Part shown: positions 10,800-23,290 of the stretch, piece by piece
How the letters are laid out: every line of letters begins with the position of its first letter
How positions within the stretch are numbered: position 1 is the first letter of the stretch
DNA from: Anastatus disparis
Taxonomy: Eukaryota; Arthropoda; Insecta; Hymenoptera; Eupelmidae
Assembly (NCBI GenBank): GCA_017163975.1
Contig: JAFFSR010000353.1
Span: 2,050,501-2,114,500 of the forward strand
Direction of reading: 5' to 3'
DNA length: 64,000 nt
Made by a program: the position numbers and the translations under genes
The notes under the pieces: model-generated
Database searches by the model: none
What the model was told of the DNA's origin: nothing
What the model saw: only the letters and a program-made list of their open reading frames with translations

Positions 10800-11215
10800 T
10801 GTAATCCTATCATTAATTTTATTCAAAGTAAGACTGGATAACATGTTAGATGTTATAGCGTTATATGATCCTGGGTCAAATATATATTTAATGAATGTAA
10901 AAATATTGAAAATAAAACAATAAAATGCAACAAAACCATATGGTAAATATAAACACAATTAATGGTAGCTCTAGAATAAAAGGTAAGATTACTTTGAAAA
11001 TAAAAATTCTTGACATTGAAAAAAAAATGACTGTTTTCATAATAGACAATAAAGAATTTATATACAATTTTCTGGATGGCTTAGATTGTTGCAAAGAATT
11101 CAACATTAGCTACAATGAAAAATTAGAAATAATACAAAATAACAAAATTGATGAAAGTATAAAAACAAAAAAAAAACAAAGAAGGAAAGTGTCGAAATTC
11201 CTGATGCACTAGGTG
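10800..11215 (+). pseudogene. Gypsy aspartic protease remnant
   Basis: The motif LYDPGSN, whose Asp is at 10866-10868, matches the active-site D-S/T-G region of retroelement proteases, with proline in the middle position. A frame at 10925-11212 continues the domain after a shift. It would process the Gag-Pol polyprotein. It lies between gag and reverse transcriptase as expected. Confidence 0.5.
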
Positions 11216-11238
11216 ACATAAAGAACAAAAAATATAAA

Positions 11239-13204
11239 ATGAATTTCAATGAAAATTTAAATATTAATAATTATAATATAAAAAAAAATTATTTAATTGA
11301 AAATGAACAAATTGAAATTGAGAAATTGATAGAAAATTATAGAACAGTATTCGCAAAAGATAAATATGATGCCGGTATAGTAAGAGACTATGAGGTTCAT
11401 ATTGATTTGAGAATTGAAAAATATTGCTACAAACGCCCCTACAGATGCACAGCCGAAGATAGAAAAGAAACAGAAGAGCAAGTAACAAAATTATTAGAAA
11501 AAGGTCTGATAGAGGAATCATACAGCCAATTTGTGGCTTCTGTCACTTTGGCTTATAAAAAAGAAGAAGAAAAAAAATAACGGCCATGCATTGATTTTAG
11601 AGAACTAAACAAGATAGTGACACCGCAATCACAACCCTTTCCATCAATAGAAGATTTGGTAGTTAATGGCATGTCGGAGCTGCAGCAATTGAGTTTTGCT
11701 TTTTTTATTTTATCAATATCTTTTTAAATTCATAAATTAAACAAATATAATGACTTGTCCGCACTAAAGCTATATTAATACAATAATTTTTGTTAAAATA
11801 AAAAATCATTTGGACTTGTTATTTTTTTATGAGCTTTGATTGGAAATTAGATATTAAACTCGACAAACTTAACCTTAAAATACGATAAATTGAAAGTTTT
11901 TATTATAACTTTGTATGTATAATATTTTGGTGGATTTCTTGGGTTGTCCGCACTAGAGTTTAATCTTACAAATTTTTTCTTTGTCGTAAAAAAACTCGAT
12001 TAAACGCATCGTTTATTCATAAGTTAGGATTGGAAATATTATTAGAAGGCGGACAGCTTCGTCATGCTCTTAAGACAGTAAACTGCAAATACTTCACAAC
12101 ATTGGATATAAATTCAGCATTCTGGTCAATCCTATTGAGGATTCAAGACAGACACAAAACTGCGTTTGTGACACAGGAAGGACATTTCCAATGGACGTGT
12201 CTATACTTTTGGTTTGAAAACGTCACTAGCTATCTTTCAAAGGATACTAAGCGGCATAATAAGAAAACATAAACTCTCAGAATTTGTAGTAAATTTTATA
12301 GATGATATAAGAATATTTTCACAAACATTCACAGAACATGTTAAGTATATTTCAAGACTATTAGAAGCTATCATGAAGGAAGGATTCAAATTGAAATTCT
12401 CAAAATGCTCGTTTGCAAAAAATGGTGCAAAATACTTAGGTCATATAACAGAAAACAATACGATTAGACCGTTAAAAGATTATCTAACAGCAATCAAGAA
12501 CTTTCCAGTACCTGAAACAAGAAAAAACATTCGCCAATTTCTAGGAAAAGTTAACTTCCACCATAAGTTTATACCACAGAGTGCAACAACTCTAGACCCA
12601 TTGCATAATCTACTTAGAAAAGATGTGAAGTTCATCTGGTCACAAGAATGCCAAGAAGCATTAGAAAAAATAAAAAAAATGGCTATGCTCAGAACCAATA
12701 CTCAAGATATTTGACTCGAATGCCTCAATTAACATATATACAGATGCAAGCATCGTGGGAGTGAGGGCTGTACTAAAACAGATAGATGAAAAAGGAGAGA
12801 ATAAACCAGTCGCATATTTAAAAAAAAATTAACAGAAGCTCAAAAAAAGAAAAAAAGCAATATATATTGAATGCCTAGCTATCAAAAAAGCAGTGAAACA
12901 CTGGCAACACTGGTTAATGGGTAAAGAATTTACAGTATATTCTGACCACGAACCTCTAGAAAATCTGAACCTTAAAGCAAGAACAGATCAAGAGCTAGGT
13001 GACTTGACATACTATCTGTCACAATATCATTTTAAAATAAAATATAATCCAGGAAAAACAAATCAAGAAGCTGACTATTTGAGTAGAAACCCAGTATTGG
13101 AGCCAGATGAGAACACAGATGATTTCATTACATTTGTAAATCACTACTATAGTAATTTACGAATAAAAAAGTGTAATTTAATTGACTTGAAGGAATTACA
13201 ATAA
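11239..13204 (+). pseudogene. Gypsy reverse transcriptase and RNase H, interrupted
   Basis: Reverse transcriptase begins in the open frame 11239-11580 (KRPYRCTAEDRKE, the fingers region), continues through CIDFRELNKIV, and is cut at 11663 by a TTAA element. After the element it resumes with YFTTLDINSAFW and reaches the catalytic FIDD (near 12292-12306, in NFIDDIRIF). RNase H follows with IYTDAS near 12735 and YSDHEPLENL near 12940. Frameshifts occur near 12210 and 12710. The order and motifs are those of Ty3/Gypsy. Confidence 0.85.
11663..12073. mobile_element. TTAA-flanked MITE, GCATG family, copy 1
   Basis: TTAA borders lie at 11663-11666 and 12070-12073. The inverted ends read GCATGTCGGAGCTG and, complemented from the right, GCATGACGAAGCTG. 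It is nearly identical to 34048-34457. Removing it with one TTAA leaves the Gypsy reverse transcriptase in frame, which independently proves the borders. No transposase. TTAA targets fit the piggyBac or Kolobok superfamilies. Confidence 0.9.
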
Positions 13205-13329
13205 GACCAAGAAAAAAATTTGGTAACAAAAAAATAAAAATAAATTAGTGAAGAGGAATGGAATTTATTACAGAAAGATAAAAAAAAAGAAAAAATTATA
13301 ATTTCTAAAAATCTTGGCATAGATTTAGC

Positions 13330-14352
13330 AAAAAGAATACATCATTAATACTGTCATTTGGGGAAAACTCAAGTAATAAATAAAATAACACCACATTACA
13401 CAACAAAAAATCTGACAAATATAAAAAGAATATGTGAAGACTGTGAAATTTGTTTGAAAAATAAATCAAGAAGAAAATTAAAATATGGATTTATGCGACA
13501 CCTAAGACCAGCAAAACGACCTTTTAAAATAATGTCTATTGATACAGTCGGAGGATTTGGTGGATCCAGATCAACAAAAAAATATTTACATATATTAATA
13601 GATCATTTCACAAGATATATATATATATATCGACTTCAAAAAACCAAAACACGAAAGATTTCATTAAACTAACAAAATTAGCTACACAAAATTATAAAAT
13701 TGATATAATACTAACAGACCAGTACTTGGGAATTAATTCCAAAGTATATAAGAACTTTTAAAAAAAAGAAAATATAAAATCAATTTTCACAGCGATAGAT
13801 TCAGCATTCTCAAATGGTTTGAACGAAAGAATAAACCAGACATTAGTAAACACGATATGATGCAGTATAAATGAACGAGAAATAAAAATTGCCTGGACAA
13901 CCATAGCAAATAAATGTACAGTAGCCTACAACAATACAGAACATACGATCACCAAATTTACACCAAAATACCTTTTAGAAGGTGGAAGTATAGATATACT
14001 ACCAAATGAATTAAATACCGAACACACAGATGAAAAATTAAAGAAAGATAGAAAACTAGTTTTAAAAAATACAGTGAAATCTCATAATTATAATAAGACA
14101 AGATTCGATAAAAATCGGAAAGAATTGAAATCACAAGTTGGAGATCAAGTCTACATAGAAAATGGAAATGAACGAAACAGGAAAAAATTGGATGAATTAC
14201 GAATTGGACCATTCAAAATTACAAAGAAAATCTCAAACTCCATATATGAAATAGACATAGGACATAAAAAGAGAGAAACAAATCCCTACCACATATCTAA
14301 ATTGACTTCGGTGTCAGATATTCACGAAAAAAATCCCAAAATCCGACAGTGA
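13330..14352 (+). pseudogene. Gypsy integrase remnant
   Basis: The zinc-binding HHCC region is visible from 13341 to about 13455 (CEDCEICLKNK). The core motif MSIDTVGGFGG gives the first Asp, IILTDQYLG the second near 13710, and NGLNERINQT the Glu near 13825. The C-terminal frame 14074-14352 has GDQVYIENGN and IGPFKITKKI, typical of Gypsy integrase tails. Several frameshifts and stops. It would insert the cDNA copy. Confidence 0.8.
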
Positions 14353-14376
14353 TTGTTTTCTCTCGAGGAGGGGAGA

Positions 14377-14766
14377 TATAATGAAAAACACGACATACTT
14401 ATAATGTGTCGGGGTTTCTTTCATCAGATTTCAATTTTTACCGGGTTACCGACGGAGCATTAAAGTAGAAGACGATATAAAAGGCGTGAGAAGGATAATA
14501 AGAGAGAGAAGTAAGACACGTGTTGTGAATAGACTATAATTTCACTAAAATTTTATTTAAAGTGCCATTAAGGTAATAAATAAAGATAACGGGAATAAAG
14601 GCTTTATTGTTGTTTTCTCGTTATTTCAGGCATGAGCGAATTTGTAAATGTTGCACATAATTTATACGTAATTTTTAAATAAAATCTCGTTATTTCAGAG
14701 CAAACCCAATTGGCTTTTTATTTCAATGATTCCGATACAAAGTAAATTCATATAAAACCTATTACA
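14377..14766 (+). repeat. 3' LTR of the first Gypsy element
   Basis: Starts TATAATGAAAAACACG right after the polypurine tract and ends CCTATTACA. It is the partner of 9256-9653. Confidence 0.9.
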
Positions 14767-15618
14767 TGCGCGATTCCTGACCAACATTTTTTTCCGCTAA
14801 AATTTGTTCTTACATATTTTCCTCTAATCCACAAACTACCCTAAATTTTTTTAGATTATTTCTGCGCTTATTTTTAGAGCTATATACAATATCAAAGTTT
14901 GTCTGTTTCCTGATTTTTTCGATTTTTGACACTTTAATTATTTCTAGCTCCACAAATATTCATAAAGTCAAATAATCACATTTGAAATTAAATATGTCGA
15001 ATTTAAATCTTAAAATTTAAGAATTTGAGAGTTCACTCCTTCTAACGCACACCAAAAAATTCATGAAGATAGATTTTTTCAGTACGAAATTATTTGTATG
15101 TGTCCCAGAATAGCAATCAAGTCCTATTTCCAGCTAAAAATTAAAGTAGTGATCAAATTGAGCTAAAAATTACATTAAATGATTATACTGTTATATAATG
15201 TTTTGAGCCACTCGAATAACCAAAAAATTCATACCAATACATTTTTCAGTACAAAAGTATCTACCCAAATCTTAGAATGGCTGTTTAATTTTATTTTCTG
15301 CTAAAAGTAAGAATAGCATTCAAATTATACCAAGTCATAAATTGATCATTTATCTTTTCCAAATGACAATGTTTTATCTTAGAGTCAGAGATTTAAATCT
15401 AGATTCATGAATATGCATTCTTAGTAAATGAAATCAATTATCTGTAAAGGGCCTAGCGTTGATTCATATAGAAGAATTATTCAATTCTTTAATAACCCAA
15501 AATTAGTACATCGACCATTGATTAAATTCAACTTTCACGCTATAACAAAAAATTATGAAAATAAAGTATAGTAATAACCGAGTTATGAATATGTAAACAT
15601 AAAATTTGTGTAATATAC

Positions 15619-16673
15619 TGTAACCTATTAAACGTAAAATAATAAAAAGAGAGAGAATAAATTATAAAAGACTTATTCTCTCTCTAAACCAAAAACTAAA
15701 ATCATGTATTAACGTTTTCTCTCTGTATTGCGCGCTGAAGAGACATAGCAGTAGAAGCTATACAAGCGCGCAATATAGAGATTAATGCAAATTGATGAAC
15801 GCTTGAATGTGTGCATATACGCGTTTATATAAATGTACGATCAGCACACATTCAACTGTCGCGATAGTTATAAGATGCGAACACATGTATATAGATTCCC
15901 CTCTTTACAGCGCGTACAAAGGCTTTTACGAGGAGAGATGGAAAGTGAAAGGTGCGGTATGGAAAAGAAAGTGTACTAAAGACAATGTAAAAGACGATCC
16001 TACTCTTCCTAAGCGATGTAAGAGTGGGAGATCAGCGGCCGAATCTGCCAGTGACGAGTTCGAGCTCGCTAGATTGTATGGCACTCTTTGGCCTACCTCT
16101 GAACAATAAAGTTTAATAAAATCGTTATTCTTGACTTGTATTCATTTCGCTTGTCTCTGCAGGTCCGCTAAGAGTTGGTTTCATCACCAACTTGTACCGG
16201 TAGTAGAGGCAACGAATAAAATCAAATAAATTACACGTGTAGAGTATTCCTTTGTGGAGTTTATTATCTATTAATATTGGTAAATATTACTGCTTAACTT
16301 TGAATGATTAGTGCTTTGTGTAATTGAAAATTAAAGTGTTAAATTGTTTAACGCGTGTTATGTTAATAACCAAGGATATTCTATAAGACGAAATAGTCTT
16401 CGAATCTTCCTTTTTCTGTTCATAAGATCTTAATTTATAACGTGGTATTTAAAGTCAATAAGACGAAATAGTCCTATCTACAAGGCTTATAAGAGGCAAA
16501 CCTAATACTAACTACTAACAATAATAAACACATAAAGACCCCGGACTGTACGTGGCAAGGCGTCCACTGCAAAAACGAGTCTGTGTAAAAACCATCTACC
16601 TTTCCTTATTCCTTTTTATGCGCACGAAGTGCAAACCTTTTTCAGGTGATAGGAAAATAGGTAATAGGTTACA
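15619..16673 (+). mobile_element. Solo LTR with 4-bp target duplication
   Basis: Ends TGTAACCTATTA and TAATAGGTTACA are flanked by ATAC on both sides (15615-15618 and 16674-16677). A TATA-like TTTATATAAA lies at 15824-15833 and AATAAA at 16105-16110, the promoter and polyadenylation layout of an LTR. The matching place in the other arm of the large inverted repeat lacks it. A solo LTR forms by recombination between the two LTRs of a full element. Confidence 0.8.
15807..16109 (+). CDS. 100-codon frame inside the solo LTR
   Basis: The frame begins just upstream of the LTR's TATA-like box and ends within the AATAAA signal, so a transcript from this LTR would more likely start at the internal Met codon at 15885. 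The product is basic in the middle (WKVKGAVWKRKCTKDN) with an acidic and alanine-rich end. I recognise no family. Base composition is less AT-rich than the surroundings, hinting at selection. Compare the long LTR at 55067-57837, which also embeds a frame. Confidence 0.35.
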   Translation: MCAYTRLYKCTISTHSTVAIVIRCEHMYIDSPLYSAYKGFYEERWKVKGAVWKRKCTKDNVKDDPTLPKRCKSGRSAAESASDEFELARLYGTLWPTSEQ

Positions 16674-17649
16674 ATACATTAAAACATTAACATTCAATCA
16701 AAAATAGTTCATTGAACTAACATTGATTACCTCATTTATTTTACATCCTTTGTGCGAGTTGTACTAAATAACTTTTCAATTTTTATTTCTTGTCTGCATC
16801 CAATTTTAAGTAATTTTTTTGAATGCATTCGTTTCACAATGTTAACCTGAAAATCTTACAAGAGTGATCACAAAGTATATATTTTTTATTTTCTGAATGT
16901 CCAAGTATTGACTTCAAAAAATATAAACTCATCTAAAGTTTAGCAAATTTTAAAATACAAACACGCAACCATTAGTAATTACAGACACAAATTATTCACC
17001 AGGAATAAATCAATATATTACTAGCGAATATTGTTGAACAATAATTTTCTTATCTTTAGTTGATAAGACGTATAAATATTATTATGCGCTCAACATTTCA
17101 TGACTCCATTCCATCATATTTCGTATAATACAAGCAGCGCGGCTAGATCGGACGGAGAACTCGCGCTTGCGCAGTGGTAGCTCTGCGCTCATTGGACAAC
17201 TTAGTAGCGCGAGCTTTGAAAGGACCTAGACATTAATAGATAGATTGCAATTTATTTTGTAATTAAAAGTTTTTAAATTATAAAATTATTAAATAAATTT
17301 TTTAGAAATCAAAATAATTTTTAATATGTATTTTTTGTATAATTTACTATTTAAAAATAGTATTTTATTAAATAACATATTAAAATTAATATTGCGGTAA
17401 ATAACAATAAACATAAATTTTTTTTTTCTTATAGTAAAAAAATATGATAAATATTAAAAAATTAATATAACGCGTATAATTTTTTTTAATCTATTGAATA
17501 ACAAAAATTATTATTACTGTAAAATTAAAATTTATTTTTTTAGAAAAATAATGTAACTAAATGAAACTATATGATTTCTAAAACTTGAAAACTATTAATA
17601 ATTAATTTTAACCTTAAAATCTAATTATTTTAAATAACCGGGGGGCAGA

Positions 17650-17755
17650 TAAGCATGTATCATTTCGAGATTACTCGAAGCAGTTTTGGTTTAGTGCGTA
17701 GCGTATGCGCTTTTCCTTTTGAGTGCGCGGGTTCAACTCTCGGTCATACCACTTT
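17650..17755 (+). other. tRNA-like remnant in the inverted-repeat arm
   Basis: The sequence has GGTTTAGTGCGTAGCG followed about 40 bases later by GGGTTCAACTCTC, resembling pol III box A and box B. It does not fold into a full cloverleaf by eye. The matching part of the other arm (about 46310-46350 and 46915-46970) keeps the box-B-like segment. It may be a tRNA-derived SINE remnant. Confidence 0.3.
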
Positions 17756-18006
17756 TTTTTTTCTTTTTATTGTAAAATTTTTTTTTCCTTTTTTATTTAT
17801 AAATTTCATATTTTCTATTTGTTTAATAATAATAAAATTGATTCTTCACGAGTAAATTAAGTACGCTCTTTTTTTTTCAATAAAATTTTTTTTTAATAAA
17901 TTATTTTTTACACTTAGTAATTAAAAATATTAATAAATAAATAATTGTGATGGTTCAAATACTAAAGTTAAATTTTGTTTTTTGTAAATATATATATATA
18001 TGTATA

Positions 18007-18978
18007 CAGTACCGGGCAATAATTCTAAGCAGGTTATCAAATTTTTGCTCCGACTTTGAAAAAGCGTATCTTCTTCAATTTTCATCCTCGAAAAAATTTA
18101 AAAAAAGAATTTTAAAGTATTCTTTAAATGCTTTTTTTTTAGCTTACTTACATTTTTTTAACGATATTTAAAAAAAAAATAATCGCTTTGGCAATTTTTA
18201 AAATTTTTTCATTTTTGCATTTTTCTTCAATCATCTGTAGTTTTTTAAATGATTGAGCTAGAAAAAATTTGAAAAAAGATTTGGAAAGGGCTTAAAAAAT
18301 GCTATTTACAGCTATTTTTACGAAAATTTTTTAATTTTTTTTTTGTTAAGTTCTAAGCATATAAAGTTATTGATATACTTTTGCAGTTGTAAAAAACACT
18401 TCAATAGCAAGTAGAAAATAATCGCTGGTGCAAAACTTTTGATTTCTATGATATACTTTTTGCAAAATAAATCTTTTTGTTGTTTCATACTTTATTATGT
18501 TTTATTATCAATAATGAATAGTTATAATTTCCTACTAAAATTAAATCACTACTTCACCAGCAATTATTTTCTACTTGCTATTGAAGAGTTTTTTACAACT
18601 GCAAAAGTATTAGATCGATATCTTTATAAGTTTAAAACTTAATAAAAAATAATTATGAAATTTTTGTAAAAATAGCTGCAAATAGCATTTTTTAAGCCCT
18701 TTCCAAATCTTTTTTCAAATTTTTTCTAGCTTAATTATTTAAAAAACGACAGCTGATTGAAGAAAAATGTAAAAATAAAAAAAATTTCAAAATTGCCAAA
18801 GCAATTATTTTATTTTTAAATATCGCTAAAAAAAGTAAGTAAGCTAAAAAAAAAGCATTTGAAAAATACTTTAAAATGCTTTTTTTAAATTTTTTCTAGG
18901 ATGAAAATTGAAGAAGATACGCTTTTCAAAGGCGGAGCTAAAATTTGATAACCTGCTCAGAATTATTTCCCGGTACTG
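18007..18978. mobile_element. Foldback with mariner-like ends
   Basis: Ends CAGTACCGGG and CCCGGTACTG are flanked by TA on both sides, as for Tc1/mariner insertions. The arms pair almost to the centre near 18495. No transposase motif is seen; the open frames inside are palindrome artefacts. It inserted into the left arm of the large inverted repeat. Confidence 0.8.
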
Positions 18979-19790
18979 TATGTAGTCCAGTCATTGGAGG
19001 CAAAAATAGGGTATAACCTGGAAATTCTTTCGGTTAGCACCGATTTTCATAAAACTTTAGAATTAAGCTTATATTACCCTACAAATCAAAAGTTATATAT
19101 AGGCGAGGTGCGCTTTTTGCTTTAAAGGGGTAAAAACTACCCTTGAAGTTGAAAAATAGTAAAAATGCCGATTTACGCTTATAAATAATTAAAATAATCT
19201 TGGAATGTCTAAAATAAATATTGTTTAATATTGTGGAACATAATTAATGATATTGAGCATTTTTACAACCCTTAAAAACCACCCCTTTGACTTAATAAAA
19301 AGAGCATATATAGTTTTTAACATTAAAAAATATTTTTATGATACAATTATGGAAAAATATTAACGTTTTAAGTTTATGATTTAATTTTTAATTTATTACA
19401 TTATTTCAACCCTTAAAAACTACCCCTTATGATGAAAAATAGAAAAAAATAATTTTGAACATGTAAATTATTTTGTAATGACATATTTATATTAAATTAG
19501 ACATTTTTTCACAGTTTATAATGATTTTTATTTTATTGTAACATTTTAACCCTTAAAAACAACCCTTGATGATAAAATGCCAAAAAAACGAGTCTTTAGT
19601 ACTTTTAATAATTTAATAACTTTTATTCTATTAATAATATATTTTTTATGTCTTATTATAGAATTTAGAATATATTTAAGTATTTTACATTTAAAAATGA
19701 CTATTTATGGTTAAAATTATAAGACTATCATAACTTAAAAATTATTATTATTATTATAAGAACAAAATAATTTTTATAAGAAAAATATTT

Positions 19791-20012
19791 TTAAAATTTT
19801 TTTAAATTCCATTCATGATCAATTTCGACTTCTTCTTCTTCTCCTGGATCTGTAATCGGAGGACAGTTTAGACAGTTGTCACCGGAGCATGTTCCACATG
19901 TCGAGTTAAAAAAAAATCCTAATTTTCTGCAACTGCAATTAGCACCGCAAGTAGTCTTACAGTTGCAAAAAATCATTCTTAGAAGCTGTTCTGGTGCAGG
20001 ATGGTTTAGCAT
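19791..20012 (-). pseudogene. Cysteine-rich CXC-type domain fragment
   Basis: The 73-codon frame contains CNCKTTCGANCSCRKLG, then CGTCSGDNCLNC: a CxC-x4-CxxxCxC pattern followed by further cysteines. This resembles the tesmin/TSO1-like CXC cysteine cluster that also occurs as a C-terminal piece of many repeat-encoded insect proteins. It likely bound DNA through zinc. No upstream partner exons are recognisable, so it is a remnant of the surrounding 3-kb element's protein. Confidence 0.45.
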
Positions 20013-20323
20013 TCTTGTAGGCTGTAAAAAACCATCTTTATGGATCCATCCCTAATTTGTCGGAAGAATATTTTTATTTCCCAGCCATATTTGCGTTTGC
20101 AAATATACTCTTTTAAAATGTAAAAACAATCAATGTTAAAAAATTATCTGTTACATTTTGAATGCACTAACACTTTAAAAAAAATCAGAAACATTACAAT
20201 ATTGACTATTTTATTAATATTATCAAAACAGAATGTGTTAACACTTTCAATTTTGGAAAGATACTGACGCTCTGCAAAATAGATTTACGTTATATGTACA
20301 ATACATTCAAATATAAAAACATA

Positions 20324-20425
20324 CATACACACACACACACACACACGCACGCACGCACCCACGCACACACGCACGCACGCACGCACACACACACGCACGC
20401 GCACACGTACACGCACACACACACA

Positions 20426-20475
<50 letters not shown>
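20324..20475. repeat. CA/CG-CA microsatellite
   Basis: A run of CA with interspersed CGCA and CACC units, about 150 bases. It produces open frames of CV and HT repeats on both strands that are not genes. A TA run follows near 20620-20660. Confidence 0.95.
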
Positions 20476-20477
<2 letters not shown>

Positions 20478-20614
20478 GACAGGTAAGAAAAAGAAGAGAA
20501 AAGGTATAGAACTCTTATTTGTATAGGCGTATATATCGCACACGGCAGCTGTTTCAAATCGGCAAGCTACATAGTCTCATTTCTTATCTTATACCTGAGT
20601 TTATACTTATATGA

Positions 20615-20661
<47 letters not shown>

Positions 20662-21987
20662 GTGTGTGTGTCCACACATATATATTTACTTACAAAATAT
20701 ACATATAGGAACTGAAAAGAATAGAAGCTATCTACCGTACAGACTCAAAGAAGCTGTAAAATATTTATAAGTATGTATCTAAAATACTCGAAAATAAACA
20801 AATTTATGCACTCCAAAAATTTTACCAAAAAAGTACAATTGGTTTTTTTATGACAACTCCGCTAATTTTTAAGCTTTTTAATTGCTCCAAAATGGATTTT
20901 GTGGGTAATTGTATCATCTTTAAGTCATGTAAATATCAATTTTTAAAAAGTTTTATTTTTTGAGATTTTTAAGTTTGAAGGGCCAAAAATAGGTGGTACT
21001 TGGCTCTGATAACAGAATTCTAACACTAATATCTCAGTTGATTTTTATCGGACAAAAATAAAAAAAAGCAAAATATTCATGGAAAAAAGCTATATTTTTT
21101 AACTATAGTAATTTTTACATACATCTGTTAATTATTGAGATATTTTGAAAATAGGATAAATTTTTGAAAAATGAAAAAAATTTTTTTTTTATATAAACTT
21201 AATTTTTTAAAAAAATAAGCATTCTAAATTGCTGAATCTTCTAGAACACATAGTTGGTACCTAAATAAGATAAATCCTAAAAAGATTTCTTAATATTTCA
21301 AAACCTGTCCTAATGACAGTGGTTTTAATATTGAAATTTTATTGTCAAACTATATAAAATAATTTTATTTTCCTTGTAACTCCTTTAATTTTTATACTAT
21401 TGACTTGAAACAAAATTGATTTAAAAGGTAATCTCAATACCTTCAAAAAATATTATATACATTTTCCTCAAAAAGTATGCCATTTTTCTTTTATTTAACG
21501 TTGAATATTGCTCTTAAAGTTTCAAGTGTAACAGTATTAATATTCATTAATTTATAATTCGTTATGTATTGTATATAAAATAATGATTAAAAGTGGAATT
21601 GTTTTGTTTTTCTACAAGCTTTATTTTTGTTTTCTATGAGTTTTTTGATAAAATCAAAACTTTTCAAGTTATTTTATGAAAAATCGTCAGAAAACATGCT
21701 TTTTTACACTAAAAATCTGTTTTTAATCACCAATAACTCGAAAAGTATTCATTTAACAAAAAAACTCATTAAAAACTTTTTGCTTCAAATTGATTTTTAC
21801 ATCAAATTATATGGTTTTTTTTCTCACCGCCCCCGAGAAGGGGCGGCTCCCGCCTTCTGGGCAAAAGCGCACATCGGCATTATATAACTTTTGTTTTTTA
21901 GACTATTCTTTAGCTACGGACAAATTTTCATGCTAATCCATCCTAACCGACAAAATTTCAAGCTGAAATGCTTCAATGACTGGACTA

Positions 21988-22430
21988 ATATATATATATG
22001 TAAGATAAGGAATTGATTCAATTCAGCAATGCGATTAGATTCGTCTAAAAATAAGAGTTTTATTATTAATACATATATTATAAACAATGTTACAAGGAGC
22101 ACGTGTTAACTAACCTAAAAATAAGAGAATCAACAATCAAGCCTATTGCTTAATGGATCTCTCAATAATTACAAGGTTAACAATAATTCACAGTTTCAGA
22201 ATTGTTGTAAACAATTCTGATAACTTTAATTTATTCACTTATCTTAGATTATCTTAGTTTAACAATATTTTGTATAGAGTTCTATCTTATAGAGTCAACG
22301 CTCCATCTTCTATCTGTGTCTCTCTCTCTCTTCTAAAGCTCGTGTCGTCTACCTACAGTGACCGACACGAGACGGTTTCTTACCAGCAGTATTGAGTATG
22401 TGCACCAATTTTCATAGCCCCCCCTTAGCC
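21988..22430. other. Unassigned stretch
   Basis: No frame or repeat recognised, apart from a CT-rich run near 22315-22335 and a short palindrome-like segment near 22355-22375. It has no clear partner in the opposite inverted-repeat arm. Confidence 0.4.
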
Positions 22431-23290
22431 CCCCCCCCTCAATTTTTATAGCCTCTCCTCATTATGCCCTCCCCCTCACTATGATATTATGTTTTAGTAA
22501 TTAGTAATAAAAAAATATTCTTGTTATTAATAATATTCTATTATTATAATATCAGTTATAAGTAATTAAATATTATTATAATTAGTTATATTTTATTATT
22601 ATAATTGTAACTGTAACTAATTGATAATATAAAGTTTTTTCGCTGCATTTCATTTATATTCTAATATTGAATTTTAATAATGAAAAAAAATATCATGATT
22701 ATTAATATTTCATTAATATAATTGCAAACATAACTAATTGATAATACAAAGCTTCCTCTCTGCATTTCCTTTATTCAGATAAATAAATAATATTTTTATT
22801 TTTATATATTGTATCTTTATTTTTATGATTGAAAAAATTTAGTAATTACAAAAGTAAATTATAAATTACAGAATGAATTCAGCTTAATATCCATAGGTAA
22901 TTTATTAACACTTGTATTTAAATGAAACATGTTTTTTTTAAACTAGAAATAATATATTCACATGTTTATCTTAATACAAGATTTCTGGCCTTGAGACCAG
23001 CATACAAATATATGGCTGCATTAAAAGCTTTAAAAGCTTACAAATTCATTTCTTATTGTCGCTGAAGCGTACAGATCTATTATTTGTTGTCGCTAAAAGA
23101 AAGCTTATAAAAGCGTACAGATTTATTATTTGTTGTCGCTAAGAAAAGCTTATAAAAAGCATACAGATTTATTATTTGTTGTCGCTAAAAAAACTTCAGA
23201 TAAGCATACAAATATGTTGTTTGTTGTTGCTAAAAAAAGCTTACAAATTTATTTTTCATAATCGCTAAGAGAAACTTTTTTTTCCAAATT
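22430..23290. repeat. Left inner arm of the large inverted repeat
   Basis: Matches the reverse complement of about 44500-45130. Shared anchors are CCTCTCTGCATTT, ATATATGGCTGCATTAA and a GTCGCT minisatellite. The outer part starts with C-rich runs near 22418-22440 and holds two related copies of an AT-rich segment near 22600 and 22730. Confidence 0.7.
23040..23280. repeat. GTCGCT minisatellite
   Basis: Five to six imperfect units of about 35-50 bases, each containing TTGTCGCTAA followed by a variable AGCTTA and ACAGATTTATT. The same unit appears in the opposite orientation about eleven times at 44520-45010. Confidence 0.8.

Larger units (their letters stand above)
9256..14766 (+). mobile_element. 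Ty3/Gypsy LTR retrotransposon, decayed
   Basis: Two LTRs of about 390 bases flank gag, protease, reverse transcriptase, RNase H and integrase remnants in the Gypsy order. A polypurine tract (GAGGAGGGGAGA) precedes the 3' LTR. Every coding region is broken by frameshifts or stops, and a 0.4 kb TTAA-type element sits in the reverse transcriptase. I could not confirm a target duplication because the left flank is a microsatellite. It lies at the outer edge of the large inverted repeat's left arm. Confidence 0.9.
14767..17980. repeat. Left outer arm of a very large inverted repeat
   Basis: This segment matches the reverse complement of about 46080-52256. Anchors include 15060-15130 with 51890-51970, 15460-15600 with 50000-50120, 16750-16800 with 49040-49100, 17120-17240 with 47395-47500 and 17640-17720 with 46915-46995. 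The arm carries a solo LTR (15619-16673) absent from the other arm. It holds no convincing gene. An inner pair of arms is at 22430-23290 and 44500-45130. Confidence 0.85.
18983..21987. mobile_element. 3-kb TIR element with a CXC-domain fragment
   Basis: Ends TAGTCCAGTCATTGGAG and, complemented from the right, TAGTCCAGTCATTGAAG. If the outer TA is the target, the ends are GTCCAGTCATTG. It starts four bases after the mariner-like foldback. Inside are a cysteine-rich frame (19791-20012), a CA microsatellite and AT-rich sequence. It is absent from the other arm of the inverted repeat. The superfamily is unclear. Confidence 0.6.

Noticed and set aside
20285..20557. Frames of repeated CV or HT residues
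   Set aside because: Direct translation of the CA microsatellite on both strands.
23040..23280. CRISPR-like alternation of repeats and spacers
   Set aside because: Units are imperfect and contiguous, spacers are not unique, and the setting is a eukaryotic transposon region. The same holds for 44520-45010.
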